From CAZRWD01 sp964603785 (lineage in GTDB: Bacteria > Fermentibacterota > Fermentibacteria > Fermentibacterales > Fermentibacteraceae), in NCBI GenBank assembly GCA_964603785.1, contig CAZRWD010000001.1, forward strand, positions 186,001 to 250,000: a stretch of 64,000 bases of DNA, read 5' to 3'. The first letter of the stretch is position 1, and every line of letters begins with the position of its first letter. A model generated the notes under the pieces. It ran no database searches, was not told the DNA's origin, and worked only from the letters and a program-made list of their open reading frames with translations. The translations under genes and the position numbers were made by a program. Positions 8,130 through 17,130 of this stretch are shown piece after piece.

Positions 8130-9524
8130 ATGAACAGGACATCGCTCGGTCGAACCGGTGAGAGGGGCGCAGCACTGGTGCTCGCGACCGGTGCGGGTGC
8201 CGTGGTGATGCTCTCGGCCATGCTCCTCCTCGGCTATCTGGACGGGATGATGAGGGAGCAGGAGAGGATCGAGGCCGCGGCGCAGGCCGAGCTCCTGGCG
8301 GAGAGCACGATGGACTGGGTTCTGATGAGGCTCGCCGGCGACATGGGCGACCCCGTCCTCCTCGAGGCGGCCTCCATCTCCTCGGGAACGCTGACCGCGG
8401 GTGTCCGTCTGACGGGGAGGACCGAGGCCTCTCCTGTGCTGCTGGAGTTCGCCGGGCAGCCCTCCGGCTCCCCGGTCCTGCCCTCCGGAGGCGGGATCCT
8501 CGTGCTGCGGGGCGTTCCGGAAGGCATGTCCGTCTCGCTCCTGGAGCCCGGTCCGGACGGGGAACCGCTGCCGGTCGCGACCGTCGGCGTCCGTTCCCCC
8601 GGAGTCACTCCGGTACCCACCGGAGCCTCCTCCCCACTCCTCTGCATCCTGCTCGAGGAGGGCGCCCCCCATGTCGCGCACTTCGTCGGCCGCGACGGAA
8701 CCGTCACGAGCGTCGAGATCCCCGAGCTGGAAGGGTTCGAGGATCGGGGCCTGCTGCTGGAGGCGGGCGTGCTGGAGGGGGTGCCGGCCCTGGCCGCCTA
8801 TTCGGGCGGGGGCCCGGCGGTGGTCGCCTCCCTCGCAGGCGCCGTGCTGGCGGGCGACGATGCTCTTGCGGCCTCGATATCCCTCGAGGGCGCAGGCCCT
8901 CCCGCCGCCGAGGGCGACCCGGATCCGACGGCTGTCATGAGGGCCGACCTCGACATGGACGGCTCGAACGACCTCGTCATGATCGGCCGCACCGCCGTGA
9001 CGGCCCATCTCACGTCGACCGGCGGTCCGATCCGCGACCTCGTGCCGGGCCACGCGCCGGTCGCATGGGGCGTGTCGAGGCTCTCGTCGGGCGCGGTCTT
9101 CTGCTGGGAGGGACAGGGCAGCCGCACCTGGAGGAGGCTCGGATGGGCGGGCTTCCAGGGCTTCCTGCCCGGAGGCGCCTACCTCAGGCACCCCTGGAAG
9201 GGGAGGCTGTACGAGGCTCCGGCCGCCGTGGCGGGCGACTCGGGGGAGGGCCTGCTCGTCGCGTCGCTCTCGACGGGGGGGGATTCGCTCCTGGTTCCGG
9301 GGAGCTTCGTCTTCACCGACATCGACGGCGGCGATCCCGACGCCTTCACGACGGAGGGCGGCGGCGGATCCATGGTCCTCGACGTCTTCGGCGGGGGCTC
9401 GGACATGACGTGGAGCGTCACGGTGAGGGACGCCGGGGGCATCCTCCTGGAGAGGGCATTCCGGGTCTCGGTCTCCACCGGCGGCGACGGGCTTTCGAGG
9501 ACATGGCGGGGGGAGGCCATCTGA
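8130..9524 (+). CDS. PilX-like minor pilin assembly protein, first gene of the pilin cluster
   Basis: 464-residue protein with an N-terminal RGAALVLATGAGAVVMLS segment and an AELLAES motif, as in PilX-type minor pilins, which have this Gly-Ala-Ala-Leu start rather than the GFTLxE prepilin site. The rest is a predicted extracytoplasmic domain. It includes a DLDMDGSNDLVMIG stretch resembling an FG-GAP calcium-binding repeat (near residue 275) and a similar FTDIDGGDPDA near residue 396. The likely role is in a type IV-pilus or pseudopilus tip complex. No Shine-Dalgarno sequence precedes ATG 8130. A small inverted repeat (8104-8116) and a run of T lie there instead. Its stop overlaps the next ATG (TGATG). 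Confidence 0.6.
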   Translation: MNRTSLGRTGERGAALVLATGAGAVVMLSAMLLLGYLDGMMREQERIEAAAQAELLAESTMDWVLMRLAGDMGDPVLLEAASISSGTLTAGVRLTGRTEASPVLLEFAGQPSGSPVLPSGGGILVLRGVPEGMSVSLLEPGPDGEPLPVATVGVRSPGVTPVPTGASSPLLCILLEEGAPHVAHFVGRDGTVTSVEIPELEGFEDRGLLLEAGVLEGVPALAAYSGGGPAVVASLAGAVLAGDDALAASISLEGAGPPAAEGDPDPTAVMRADLDMDGSNDLVMIGRTAVTAHLTSTGGPIRDLVPGHAPVAWGVSRLSSGAVFCWEGQGSRTWRRLGWAGFQGFLPGGAYLRHPWKGRLYEAPAAVAGDSGEGLLVASLSTGGDSLLVPGSFVFTDIDGGDPDAFTTEGGGGSMVLDVFGGGSDMTWSVTVRDAGGILLERAFRVSVSTGGDGLSRTWRGEAI

Positions 9525-9877
9525 TGCGGAGGGGCTTCACCCTCGTAGAGACCGTATTCGCAGGGGCGATAGCCATGCTCGTCTGCGCAGTCCTGGCAGG
9601 CGCCGCAGGCGTGTTCGCGGGAGGGCAGAGGAGCGTCGCGTCCAGGAGGAGCGCCCTCCTCGTGGCCCTGGCGGAGATGGACGAGGCCGCGGGCCTCGCC
9701 CCGGTCGAGGGATCGACGGGCGGATCGGTCGACTTCGCAGGCTCGAGATTCGACGTCCTCGTCTCCACGGCGCCCGACAGCGCCGGGACATTCAGGCTGA
9801 TGGTGACGGTCGAGGGGCCCTCGGGAGGCCCCGTGACCCTCGAGAGGCGTTTCATAGCACCGGGAGGGAGCATATGA
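9524..9877 (+). CDS. Small type IV prepilin-like protein (minor pilin/pseudopilin)
   Basis: 117-residue protein with a classical type III signal, RRG followed by FTLVETVFAGAIAML: cleavage is expected between Gly and Phe and the Glu is at position 5. A single hydrophobic helix is followed by a short globular part of about 85 residues. GGGGGAGG precedes the ATG, which overlaps the preceding stop. It resembles GspI/GspJ- or FimT/PilE-type minor pilins, too divergent to name. Part of a run of prepilin genes that would need a prepilin peptidase encoded elsewhere. Confidence 0.75.
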   Translation: MRRGFTLVETVFAGAIAMLVCAVLAGAAGVFAGGQRSVASRRSALLVALAEMDEAAGLAPVEGSTGGSVDFAGSRFDVLVSTAPDSAGTFRLMVTVEGPSGGPVTLERRFIAPGGSI

Positions 9878-10248
9878 AGGGATCGAGAATCCGGAAGGGA
9901 TCCGACGGGTTCACGCTGGTCGAGGTGCTGCTGGCCAGCGTGATCCTGGCGATCCTGGTGATCGGGCTCGGGATGTTCTTCGGACACCTCATCAAGCAGT
10001 CGGACATCATGGACGACAAGACGAGGGCCCTGGAGTACGCCAGGCAGGGCATCGAGGAGATCCGCACAGCGGACTTCGACACGATCCCCGACGGCGACAT
10101 GCCCGTTGAGGTCATCGACAAGTTCACGAGGCACGTGATCGTGAGCTCCCCGTTCCCTACGCTCTCGAATGCGAGGATGGTACAGTGCATGATGACTTGG
10201 ACCAGTGCCCAGGGGCCGGATACGCTGTCCCTGAGCACGGTGTTCTAG
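9874..10248 (+). CDS. PilV/GspI-like prepilin
   Basis: 124 residues. After a short basic leader (KGSRIRKGSDG) comes FTLVEVLLASVILAILVIGLGMF, a textbook N-methylation prepilin helix with Glu5. The downstream RALEYARQGIEEIR matches the helix extension of PilV/GspI proteins. The globular part is small. ATGA overlap with the preceding gene. Expected to be a minor pilin initiating or priming fibre assembly together with its neighbours. Confidence 0.75.
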   Translation: MKGSRIRKGSDGFTLVEVLLASVILAILVIGLGMFFGHLIKQSDIMDDKTRALEYARQGIEEIRTADFDTIPDGDMPVEVIDKFTRHVIVSSPFPTLSNARMVQCMMTWTSAQGPDTLSLSTVF

Positions 10249-10273
10249 GCGGGTGGTGGAAGTGAGGAACGAA

Positions 10274-13200
10274 ATGATCGCCAAGCGAGGCATGAGCCTG
10301 GTGGAGGTGACGATAGTCATCGTCATACTGGGCGTCATCATGGCCGGGGTGTTCATGCTCTTCCTGAGCGGGACCGAGCACTTCAACTTCGCCCGCCGGC
10401 AGAACGAACTGGACACCACGGGGAGGCTGGCCCTCGACAGGATAACGAACGAGATCATCTGGGCGGGGTTCATGCCCAGGGGCGGGTGGGACAACGACAG
10501 CTGGCACCCCATCCAGGTGGCCACGGCCGATTCCCTGGTGTTCTACGCCGACTACGAGGGCAACACCACCCTCGATCCGGACGACTGGCGCCACATCATG
10601 CGCGTCAACCAGAGGATCCGGATCCACGACGGCGGCACGAAGACCACAGACATCGGCGAGTTCGTGACATCCTACAGCTACCAGTACCTCGACCGCACGG
10701 GCGCGATAATCCCGTTCCCCCTCGACGAGGCCGCCAGGGACGAGGTGAGGCACATCCGGATCAACATGCAGCTCTCGGCGAGGTACACCGACGACGTGTA
10801 CCAGACCGTGCTGCACACCACGATCTCGCCGAGGAACCTCGGTGTGAACCACAACATCGATCCGGCCTTCTTCCCGCCTCAGCCGATGAGCGGTGTGATA
10901 GTGGTCAACATCCGGGGCGACAGCGCCAACCACAACCCGACCATCGACGAGCAGGCGATGATCGACGCCCTCCAGCTCTGGGGCTTCACCGTCACCATAC
11001 TGACCGACGACGAGCTGGAGCCCTACGACTACACGGACGTCGACTGCGTCATCCTCAGGCACATCCCGGGCGGCGCGACCCACGCCAACCCGGCATTCTT
11101 CGACACGCTCTCGGTGCCCACGGTCACCCTGATGGCCGAGGACGCCATCGCCCTGTACGGCATGGGTGCCACGCCGGAGGACCGCATGGAGAACAGGATG
11201 ACGGTCGCACCCGGCATCGAGCACGGGCCACCCAACAGGGACCTGCACGGTACGTACATGGTCTACGAGATCATGAGCGGGGGGCATCAGTCGGTCCTCC
11301 TCGGGATGACGCCCGGCCCCGTCGACACCCTCTACACCTTCGCGGGCGTCGACAGCACGGCCTCCGGCGTCTACGCGATCGACGCCGACGACCCCGAGTA
11401 CCGCAGGGTCCACCTCAGTGCCTGGGAGGCGTCGAAGTACACCTCCTTCGAGGGCTGGAAGCTCTTCTACAACATCATAGTATGGCTGACCCAGCAGCCT
11501 CCGGAGATCCCCGGCGAGCCCATCACATACCTCGAGGACTTCGAGGGCCCCGGTCCGGGCACCGAGGAGATCACGCTCTGGGCCGACAACATCGTCCCGA
11601 CCGCAGGGGTCGACACGGTTCCCATCTACTACGAGCCGTTCAGCGGCGGGACCGCCCTCAGCTGGAACTTCCTCCCGCTGGGCGGCGGCCGCGTCTTCGT
11701 GAACGGCACCTACCTGCAGACGGACAGGGCGGCGGCGGGAGCATCCACGCGCAACCTGGCCATACTCACCGTCGACCTGTCGGCCTACGACATGAACACC
11801 GACGACCTCGTGCTCTCGGTGAGCTCCGCCAGCTACGAGGGCTTCGCGGACGCTGACGACGGCGTGTTCTTCATCAGCGAGGGCGCGCCCATGCAGCTGC
11901 TGTTCGAGGACTTCGAGGGGTTCGGCAACGCTCCCGGCGACGTCGAGTTCTGGGGCGACCTCTACGGGCGCAACAGGATAATGACGGGATGGGGCGGCGA
12001 CGGGCGCTTCGTCACCTTCGACACCAGGAGCGCCGGGCACGATGCGCGCAACCGCATGATGCTGGAGGCCGCCACCACCGGTCTCACGCCCGGCCAGGTG
12101 GTCACCCTGAGCTACCGCTTCCACGACCACAACGACGAGAACCAGTCGGGGGCCACCGGAGACTTCTGGGGATGGAACGACCACGGCATCATCGACGGCA
12201 CGGTCAACGTCGTGAAGGACCTGCTGCCGGCATCCTACTCGAACGCCGCGTGGCACGACAGGGTGGACACCTTCATCGCCCCCAACCCCGTGCCCAACCC
12301 CATCTTCATAGTCTTCGGGCAGAGGGGCTCCGAGCAGGCGGTACTGGTGGACAACAACGACGGCATATCGATAGACAACGTCATCCTGAGCATTCCGGGC
12401 GACTCGCTCTACTCCAGGATCCAGGACCCCGCATCCACCTCGACCTGGACGACCTACCACACCGACCTCGACCAGGCGGCCCGGAACAACTCGTACCAGT
12501 TCGACGCGACCTACAGGATGGCCCTGAGCCAGTACGGCGGCTCCCCGGTGCCCACGGGCGGCAGGCTCTGGGACGACGTCACCATCTCCGTACTGCAGAC
12601 CGGCCTGTTCGTCGACGGATGGACCCACGCGCCGATGGTCGCGGGCTGGAACGACGACTGGTATCCCAAGAGCATCGTACCGGTACTCGGATACTCCTGG
12701 ATCTCGCAGCCCGACGGCAGCGCCCAGTACCGGAACAACACCTACTGCTACCTGCAGAGCCCGTCAGTCGTCATCCCCTCGTGGATCGACGCGCCCACCC
12801 TGCAGTTCAGCCACAGCATGAACTGCGAGAGCAACTACGACGGCGGCTTCGTGCAGATACAGCTCGACGGCGGGAGCTGGACCACGCTCACATCCTCCAG
12901 CGGTCTGACCTACAACGGCACCTCCGTCGCCGGGTATCCGGGCGGGACCGGGCAGGCGATATTCACCGGCACCTTCGCCCTCAGGACCGAGACGGTCGAC
13001 CTCACCCCCTACAAGGGCCACACCGTGGCCTTCCGCTTCATCTTCGGCTCCGACGGCGGAGTGGCGGGCAGCGGATGGCTGCTGGACACCTTCAGGGTGT
13101 TCGGGACATCGACGGGATACCAGATAACCTCGATAGACTTCGAGGTGCACGACCTGTCCATGGCCTGGAACTACGTGATGGACGTCTACATGTCGTCCGG

Positions 13201-14146
13201 CGCCGACAGCTCGTTCGGCATGGGCGGCGAGTGGTCGAAGACCTCCATGACGCTCGTGGCTGACGATGCCGTGCTGACCGTGGGCACGGCCGGGTGGAAG
13301 ACTCTCATCCTAGACACCCCATTCACCCTGCCCCCGGGCGCCAACCTGTACATCAAGGTCGAGCAGGCCGATCCGAGCATATCGTTCAGCCCCGTTTCCT
13401 GGGCGGCCAACACTCCCGGGTCCGTGATGTGCAGACAGGCGGCCGACGACATGGCCGACCCCACCTTCCTGTCGCTGCACTCCACCAGGCCCAACATCCA
13501 GGTCTCCACCACCTCGGGGCCCCTCACGCCGCCGCCTGGGACCGTCCCCGACACCGCCGTCCCGCTGAACAACAACTTCTTCTTCAACGACTGCGAGATG
13601 ATCTACACCGCGGCGGAGCTGGGCACCACGGGGTCCGCCGGCAACTGGACCCACGGCGGCTCGAACGACGACTGGGAGATCGACGAGCCCCTCGTCCTCG
13701 CGGTGGATCCGCCGCTGACGCCCGACAACGGCTCCAACGTGGCCGGGAACGACCTGACGCTCGACGGGTACTACATGCCCGACACCTGGAACTGGTTCGT
13801 GTCGCCTCCGTATCCCATGCCCAGTTCCACCCTCTACGACAGCGTCTATGTCAGGTACCACCGCTGCGTGAGGCTGGCCCCGAACGACGCCGGCTACGTG
13901 TTCATAGGCTTCAGCGACGACGAGAACCCGCCGGCCGACGGATCCCCTGACTGGGAGCTGGTGCGCACCTACGACGGCGTGAACCACGACCAGTGGGAGT
14001 ACGAGCTCCTCAACCTCTCGGACACCTTCGAGTACGGCTGGAGCACCGGCAGGGCCTACTTCTTCCTGAGATACGTACTGTTCGCGGGTCCCTTCGCCGA
14101 GCGCGGCGGATGGAACGTGGACAACATCCAGTTCTACGCGGAGTAG
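10274..14146 (+). CDS. Giant PilW-like prepilin with multidomain ectodomain
   Basis: About 1,290 residues; ordinary PilW-type pilins have 200-350. The N-terminus AKRGMSLVEVTIVIVILG has a prepilin site (Gly-Met, Glu5), and the first 210 residues follow the PilW pattern (TGRLALDRITNEIIWAGF). Residues about 211-412 look like an amidotransferase-like (ThuA-type) fold: GVIVVNIRGDSANHNP, DCVILRHIPGG, and WKLFYNIIVWL at the end. Then come several jelly-roll or MAM-like modules, each opening with an acidic DFEGFG or similar string (near residues 421, 546, 782 and 1105) and closing with phrases such as WLLDTFRV and GWNVDNIQFYAE. ATG 10274 is preceded by GAGG at six bases; GTG 10253 is also possible. 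Likely a secreted or surface fibre-tip adhesin or enzyme; function unknown. Confidence 0.65.
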   Translation: MIAKRGMSLVEVTIVIVILGVIMAGVFMLFLSGTEHFNFARRQNELDTTGRLALDRITNEIIWAGFMPRGGWDNDSWHPIQVATADSLVFYADYEGNTTLDPDDWRHIMRVNQRIRIHDGGTKTTDIGEFVTSYSYQYLDRTGAIIPFPLDEAARDEVRHIRINMQLSARYTDDVYQTVLHTTISPRNLGVNHNIDPAFFPPQPMSGVIVVNIRGDSANHNPTIDEQAMIDALQLWGFTVTILTDDELEPYDYTDVDCVILRHIPGGATHANPAFFDTLSVPTVTLMAEDAIALYGMGATPEDRMENRMTVAPGIEHGPPNRDLHGTYMVYEIMSGGHQSVLLGMTPGPVDTLYTFAGVDSTASGVYAIDADDPEYRRVHLSAWEASKYTSFEGWKLFYNIIVWLTQQPPEIPGEPITYLEDFEGPGPGTEEITLWADNIVPTAGVDTVPIYYEPFSGGTALSWNFLPLGGGRVFVNGTYLQTDRAAAGASTRNLAILTVDLSAYDMNTDDLVLSVSSASYEGFADADDGVFFISEGAPMQLLFEDFEGFGNAPGDVEFWGDLYGRNRIMTGWGGDGRFVTFDTRSAGHDARNRMMLEAATTGLTPGQVVTLSYRFHDHNDENQSGATGDFWGWNDHGIIDGTVNVVKDLLPASYSNAAWHDRVDTFIAPNPVPNPIFIVFGQRGSEQAVLVDNNDGISIDNVILSIPGDSLYSRIQDPASTSTWTTYHTDLDQAARNNSYQFDATYRMALSQYGGSPVPTGGRLWDDVTISVLQTGLFVDGWTHAPMVAGWNDDWYPKSIVPVLGYSWISQPDGSAQYRNNTYCYLQSPSVVIPSWIDAPTLQFSHSMNCESNYDGGFVQIQLDGGSWTTLTSSSGLTYNGTSVAGYPGGTGQAIFTGTFALRTETVDLTPYKGHTVAFRFIFGSDGGVAGSGWLLDTFRVFGTSTGYQITSIDFEVHDLSMAWNYVMDVYMSSGADSSFGMGGEWSKTSMTLVADDAVLTVGTAGWKTLILDTPFTLPPGANLYIKVEQADPSISFSPVSWAANTPGSVMCRQAADDMADPTFLSLHSTRPNIQVSTTSGPLTPPPGTVPDTAVPLNNNFFFNDCEMIYTAAELGTTGSAGNWTHGGSNDDWEIDEPLVLAVDPPLTPDNGSNVAGNDLTLDGYYMPDTWNWFVSPPYPMPSSTLYDSVYVRYHRCVRLAPNDAGYVFIGFSDDENPPADGSPDWELVRTYDGVNHDQWEYELLNLSDTFEYGWSTGRAYFFLRYVLFAGPFAERGGWNVDNIQFYAE

Positions 14147-14159
14147 GGGGGTGGGCGCC

Positions 14160-15689
14160 ATGAAGGTAAGCAAGACCGGAACCAGGGGTGCCGCACTCGC
14201 CCTGGTCGTGATATTCGGCCTGGTCCTGTCCATCCTGGCGGCGGCGGTGTTCACCCTGTTCAAGTCGAACACGGCCAGCCACCTCTACGTGCGCGACAGG
14301 ATCCAGGCCAGGTATTCGGCCGAGGCGGGGGTCAACCTCGCCGTCCACATGATCCTGGGAGGCGCGTCGGTCCCTGCCGACACCTTCCCGGTCCAGTTCC
14401 TCCCCGAGCCCCCGGCAACCGGGTACTACGACATGCCGGGGGACGACCTGGGGGAGGTCATCGTGGTCGTGGACCCCAGCGACGCCAACGCCCAGATAGC
14501 CACCGCGAACGCCTACGGGGTGAGGGCCCTCTCCAGGGTCGGCCACGCCGACACCACCTACACCTACGGCATGGAGACGATGGTCCTGCCCGAGAACTTC
14601 GCCCGGTTCGCGACCTTCCTGGGAGACCCGCCGCTCAACGGCTACTACGGCGACGGGTACAGGTTCGACGGGCCGTTCTTCGCGAACGGCCCGGTCTGCC
14701 TGTGGAGCTCGAGCGCCACGACCACGAACGACATCTGGTTCTACCGCTTCAGTCTGGCCTCGGACTACTACATCTACGGGACATCCGGCCCCGGCATCCA
14801 GGCTACGACTCCCGTATACGGCAACCTCACCATCCAGCCGCCCGAGCGCATGCTGCTGGGCGAGCCCTACTTCGAGCTGGGTGTCGATCCGATCCCCTTC
14901 GGGCCGGACGAGGTAAACTGGCAGGACGCCCGTGACGCCGCCATCGCCGGAGGTCTGTACTTCGGCCCCGGCGTCCTGCCCAGCAACGCAAGGCTCATCC
15001 TGAAGGGCGACTCGCTCTCCCTCGCCGACACGCTGCTGGTCAAGGTCAACTCCGGAGCGGCAGTCCAGCGCCATGTGCTGACCGGCCTCTCCAACCCGGT
15101 GATCTGGATCGACAACAACGCGGCGGACAACATCTACCTGAAGAGCATGCCGCCCTACTCCCCGTGGAGCGATCCGATCAACCCCCAGGGTCTGAACATG
15201 CCGCTGACGATAGGATGCAACGGCAGCATCTACGCCTACGGGCCCCTGCAATACCACGACCGTGACCTCCTCGATCCCCACAACACGACGATGCTCGGCC
15301 TTATCATCGTCTACGGGGACTTCGTGATGGCCCACGATCCACAGAACACCGGGGGCACGGACTGGCCGGACGCGATCTGGCAGATAGTGACCAACGGCGA
15401 CGTGGAGTACGACTGCACGATGATGGTGCTCTCCGGCGAGTTCGTCGCCCAGAACTATCAGTACCCGCAGCCGATCAAGGACTTCATGATCGTCGGCGGA
15501 TACATCGTGTACTCCGAGGGGTACACTACATGGGGCAACATTGGAGGGTACGACACGGTCATCTACTACGACACCCGCCTGATGTCCATGCACCCGCCCT
15601 TCTTCCCGCAGACCGGGAGATGGGACACCGCATACTGGGAGGAGCTGCCCGAGCTGTCCGAACTGACCATCTTCATGAACAGGTACTAG
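14160..15689 (+). CDS. PilX-like pilus-associated protein
   Basis: 509-residue protein beginning with a basic leader and TRGAALALVVIFGLVLSILAA, then ARYSAEAGVNLAVHMI, the SAEAG motif that follows the membrane helix in PilX-type minor pilins. The large remainder is extracytoplasmic and rich in aromatic residues. It contains GDGYRFDGPFFANGPV and ends with MHPPFFPQTGRWDTAYWEE. Both phrases have counterparts in the next gene product, so the two are paralogues. GGGGGGTGGG precedes ATG 14160. The conserved phrase about a visible fill-and-name pattern (FDGP..NG) is typical of self-assembling filament-tip proteins of unknown structure; no enzymatic motif was seen. Confidence 0.6.
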   Translation: MKVSKTGTRGAALALVVIFGLVLSILAAAVFTLFKSNTASHLYVRDRIQARYSAEAGVNLAVHMILGGASVPADTFPVQFLPEPPATGYYDMPGDDLGEVIVVVDPSDANAQIATANAYGVRALSRVGHADTTYTYGMETMVLPENFARFATFLGDPPLNGYYGDGYRFDGPFFANGPVCLWSSSATTTNDIWFYRFSLASDYYIYGTSGPGIQATTPVYGNLTIQPPERMLLGEPYFELGVDPIPFGPDEVNWQDARDAAIAGGLYFGPGVLPSNARLILKGDSLSLADTLLVKVNSGAAVQRHVLTGLSNPVIWIDNNAADNIYLKSMPPYSPWSDPINPQGLNMPLTIGCNGSIYAYGPLQYHDRDLLDPHNTTMLGLIIVYGDFVMAHDPQNTGGTDWPDAIWQIVTNGDVEYDCTMMVLSGEFVAQNYQYPQPIKDFMIVGGYIVYSEGYTTWGNIGGYDTVIYYDTRLMSMHPPFFPQTGRWDTAYWEELPELSELTIFMNRY

Positions 15690-15693
15690 GCCG

Positions 15694-17091
15694 ATGAGGA
15701 CGGCCGGGACCGGCAGGACTGGAGCCGTGCTCGCGACGGTGGTCGTGCTCGGCGGAGTCCTCGCCATACTGGCGACGGCCGTCTTCGTGGTCTTCCAGAC
15801 CAACGCCTCCTCCTACAGGTACAGGCTGGGCAGGGTCAGGGCTCAGCTCGCCGCCGAGGCGGGCGTGAGCCTGGCGCTGCACACCCTGGAGATGGAGACG
15901 GAGGCCCCGGCAGGGCCTCCGTTCTCCCTTCCCGGCGACAGCGCCCAGTGGATATCCCTGCCCTCCGGGGACCAGGTCTGGGTGGTCGTGGACCCCTCAG
16001 ACCAGAACGGACTCCCGCTGAGGGTCGGGAGCGTCGAGATCAGATCCAGGGGGTTCTCCGAGGACTGCTGGAGGGATGTCGTTGTGAGGGCGGCCCCGGA
16101 CTACCCGTCCAGGTACGCCCTCCTGACGGACGAGGGGATACCCGCCGGCATCCTGGCCGACTGCGTGAGATTCGACGGCCCGGTGCACTCAAACGGCAGG
16201 ATACACCTCTCGAGCAACAGCCCGGACTCCACCGAGGACGTATGGGTCGCCTCGATCTCCACCGCACCCGGAGGCGGCTTCGTCTTCTCCGACGCGGGTC
16301 CCGCATCCGTCCCTCATCCCGAGGGCAGCAGGGTCTGGGTGAGACCCTACCCCAGGACCAGGCAGGGCCCGCCCTGGTGGGACCCGTCGGCCGACAGCAT
16401 CAGCTTCGACAGGCTGTCGGAGTATATGGCCGGTCTCTACGACCAGGCCTCGGCGCAGGGTACGGTCCTCTGGGGCGCGAGGAGGGTGATCCTCGACGGG
16501 CAGCGCCTCCTCGCGCTCTCGGGCGAGTTCGCCGTCCCCGACACCCTCTGGCTGGACGGGAGGACCATCGTCTACCTGGCAGGGTACACCCCGGTCCTCC
16601 TGAAGTCGAGAACCCCGCTGACGCTCCCGCTGACGATAGTGAGCACGGGTCCGCTGGGCTTCATGGGTCCGGTACAGGCCGGCACGGCCTACTCGGGGAC
16701 CCCCCTGGGTCTCGTCACCCTGTCCAACGTGTTCGTGGCGAGGGACCCGGACCTCTTCGGGATGCCCGACTGGCAGCCCCCGTGGGACATCGTGACCGAC
16801 AACCACGTGACCGTCATGGGCTCCATCTGCGCCCCCCGCGGGACTCTGAGCGCAGAGGACCCGACGGGCGGCGGCAACAGGTACTCGTTCAACGTGCGGG
16901 GAGGCCTAACGGTCGGGAGGCTGGGCGTACTCGGATCGGGGAGCTCGGGATACGGCCTCGCGGTCGGATGGGACGAGGGGCTCGCCTCGTACCATCCCCC
17001 CCTCTTCCCTTCCCTGGAGAATTGGAAGATGTTCTCCTGGATGATCGATCCGGATTATGGAGACAGAGACATAGATGACAACCAGTACTGA
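15694..17091 (+). CDS. PilX-like pilus-associated protein, paralogue of the preceding gene
   Basis: 465 residues, with hydrophobic start RTGAVLATVVVLGGVLAIL, then QLAAEAGVSLALHTLEME, matching the AEAG motif of PilX-type proteins. RFDGPVHSNGRIHLSSNSP and the terminal YHPPLFPSLENWKMFSW correspond to RFDGPFFANGP and HPPFFP in its upstream neighbour. This shows that a duplication produced the pair, followed by heavy divergence. Four bases separate it from the preceding stop, so the two are almost certainly cotranscribed. Predicted membrane-anchored or pilus-incorporated ectodomain of unknown binding function. Confidence 0.6.
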   Translation: MRTAGTGRTGAVLATVVVLGGVLAILATAVFVVFQTNASSYRYRLGRVRAQLAAEAGVSLALHTLEMETEAPAGPPFSLPGDSAQWISLPSGDQVWVVVDPSDQNGLPLRVGSVEIRSRGFSEDCWRDVVVRAAPDYPSRYALLTDEGIPAGILADCVRFDGPVHSNGRIHLSSNSPDSTEDVWVASISTAPGGGFVFSDAGPASVPHPEGSRVWVRPYPRTRQGPPWWDPSADSISFDRLSEYMAGLYDQASAQGTVLWGARRVILDGQRLLALSGEFAVPDTLWLDGRTIVYLAGYTPVLLKSRTPLTLPLTIVSTGPLGFMGPVQAGTAYSGTPLGLVTLSNVFVARDPDLFGMPDWQPPWDIVTDNHVTVMGSICAPRGTLSAEDPTGGGNRYSFNVRGGLTVGRLGVLGSGSSGYGLAVGWDEGLASYHPPLFPSLENWKMFSWMIDPDYGDRDIDDNQY

Positions 17092-17130
17092 GCGCCGGCC
17101 AGCGCCGGCCCGCGTGGAGAGGTGGCTGTT

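Noticed and set aside
10157..12628. An 823-codon minus-strand open frame
   Set aside because: It lies opposite the first giant prepilin, has low-complexity Val/Gly/Arg-rich content and no recognisable domain.
17092..17121. Short direct repeat (CGCCGGCCAG-like) before the second giant prepilin
   Set aside because: Two ten-base GC-only copies are expected by chance at this composition.
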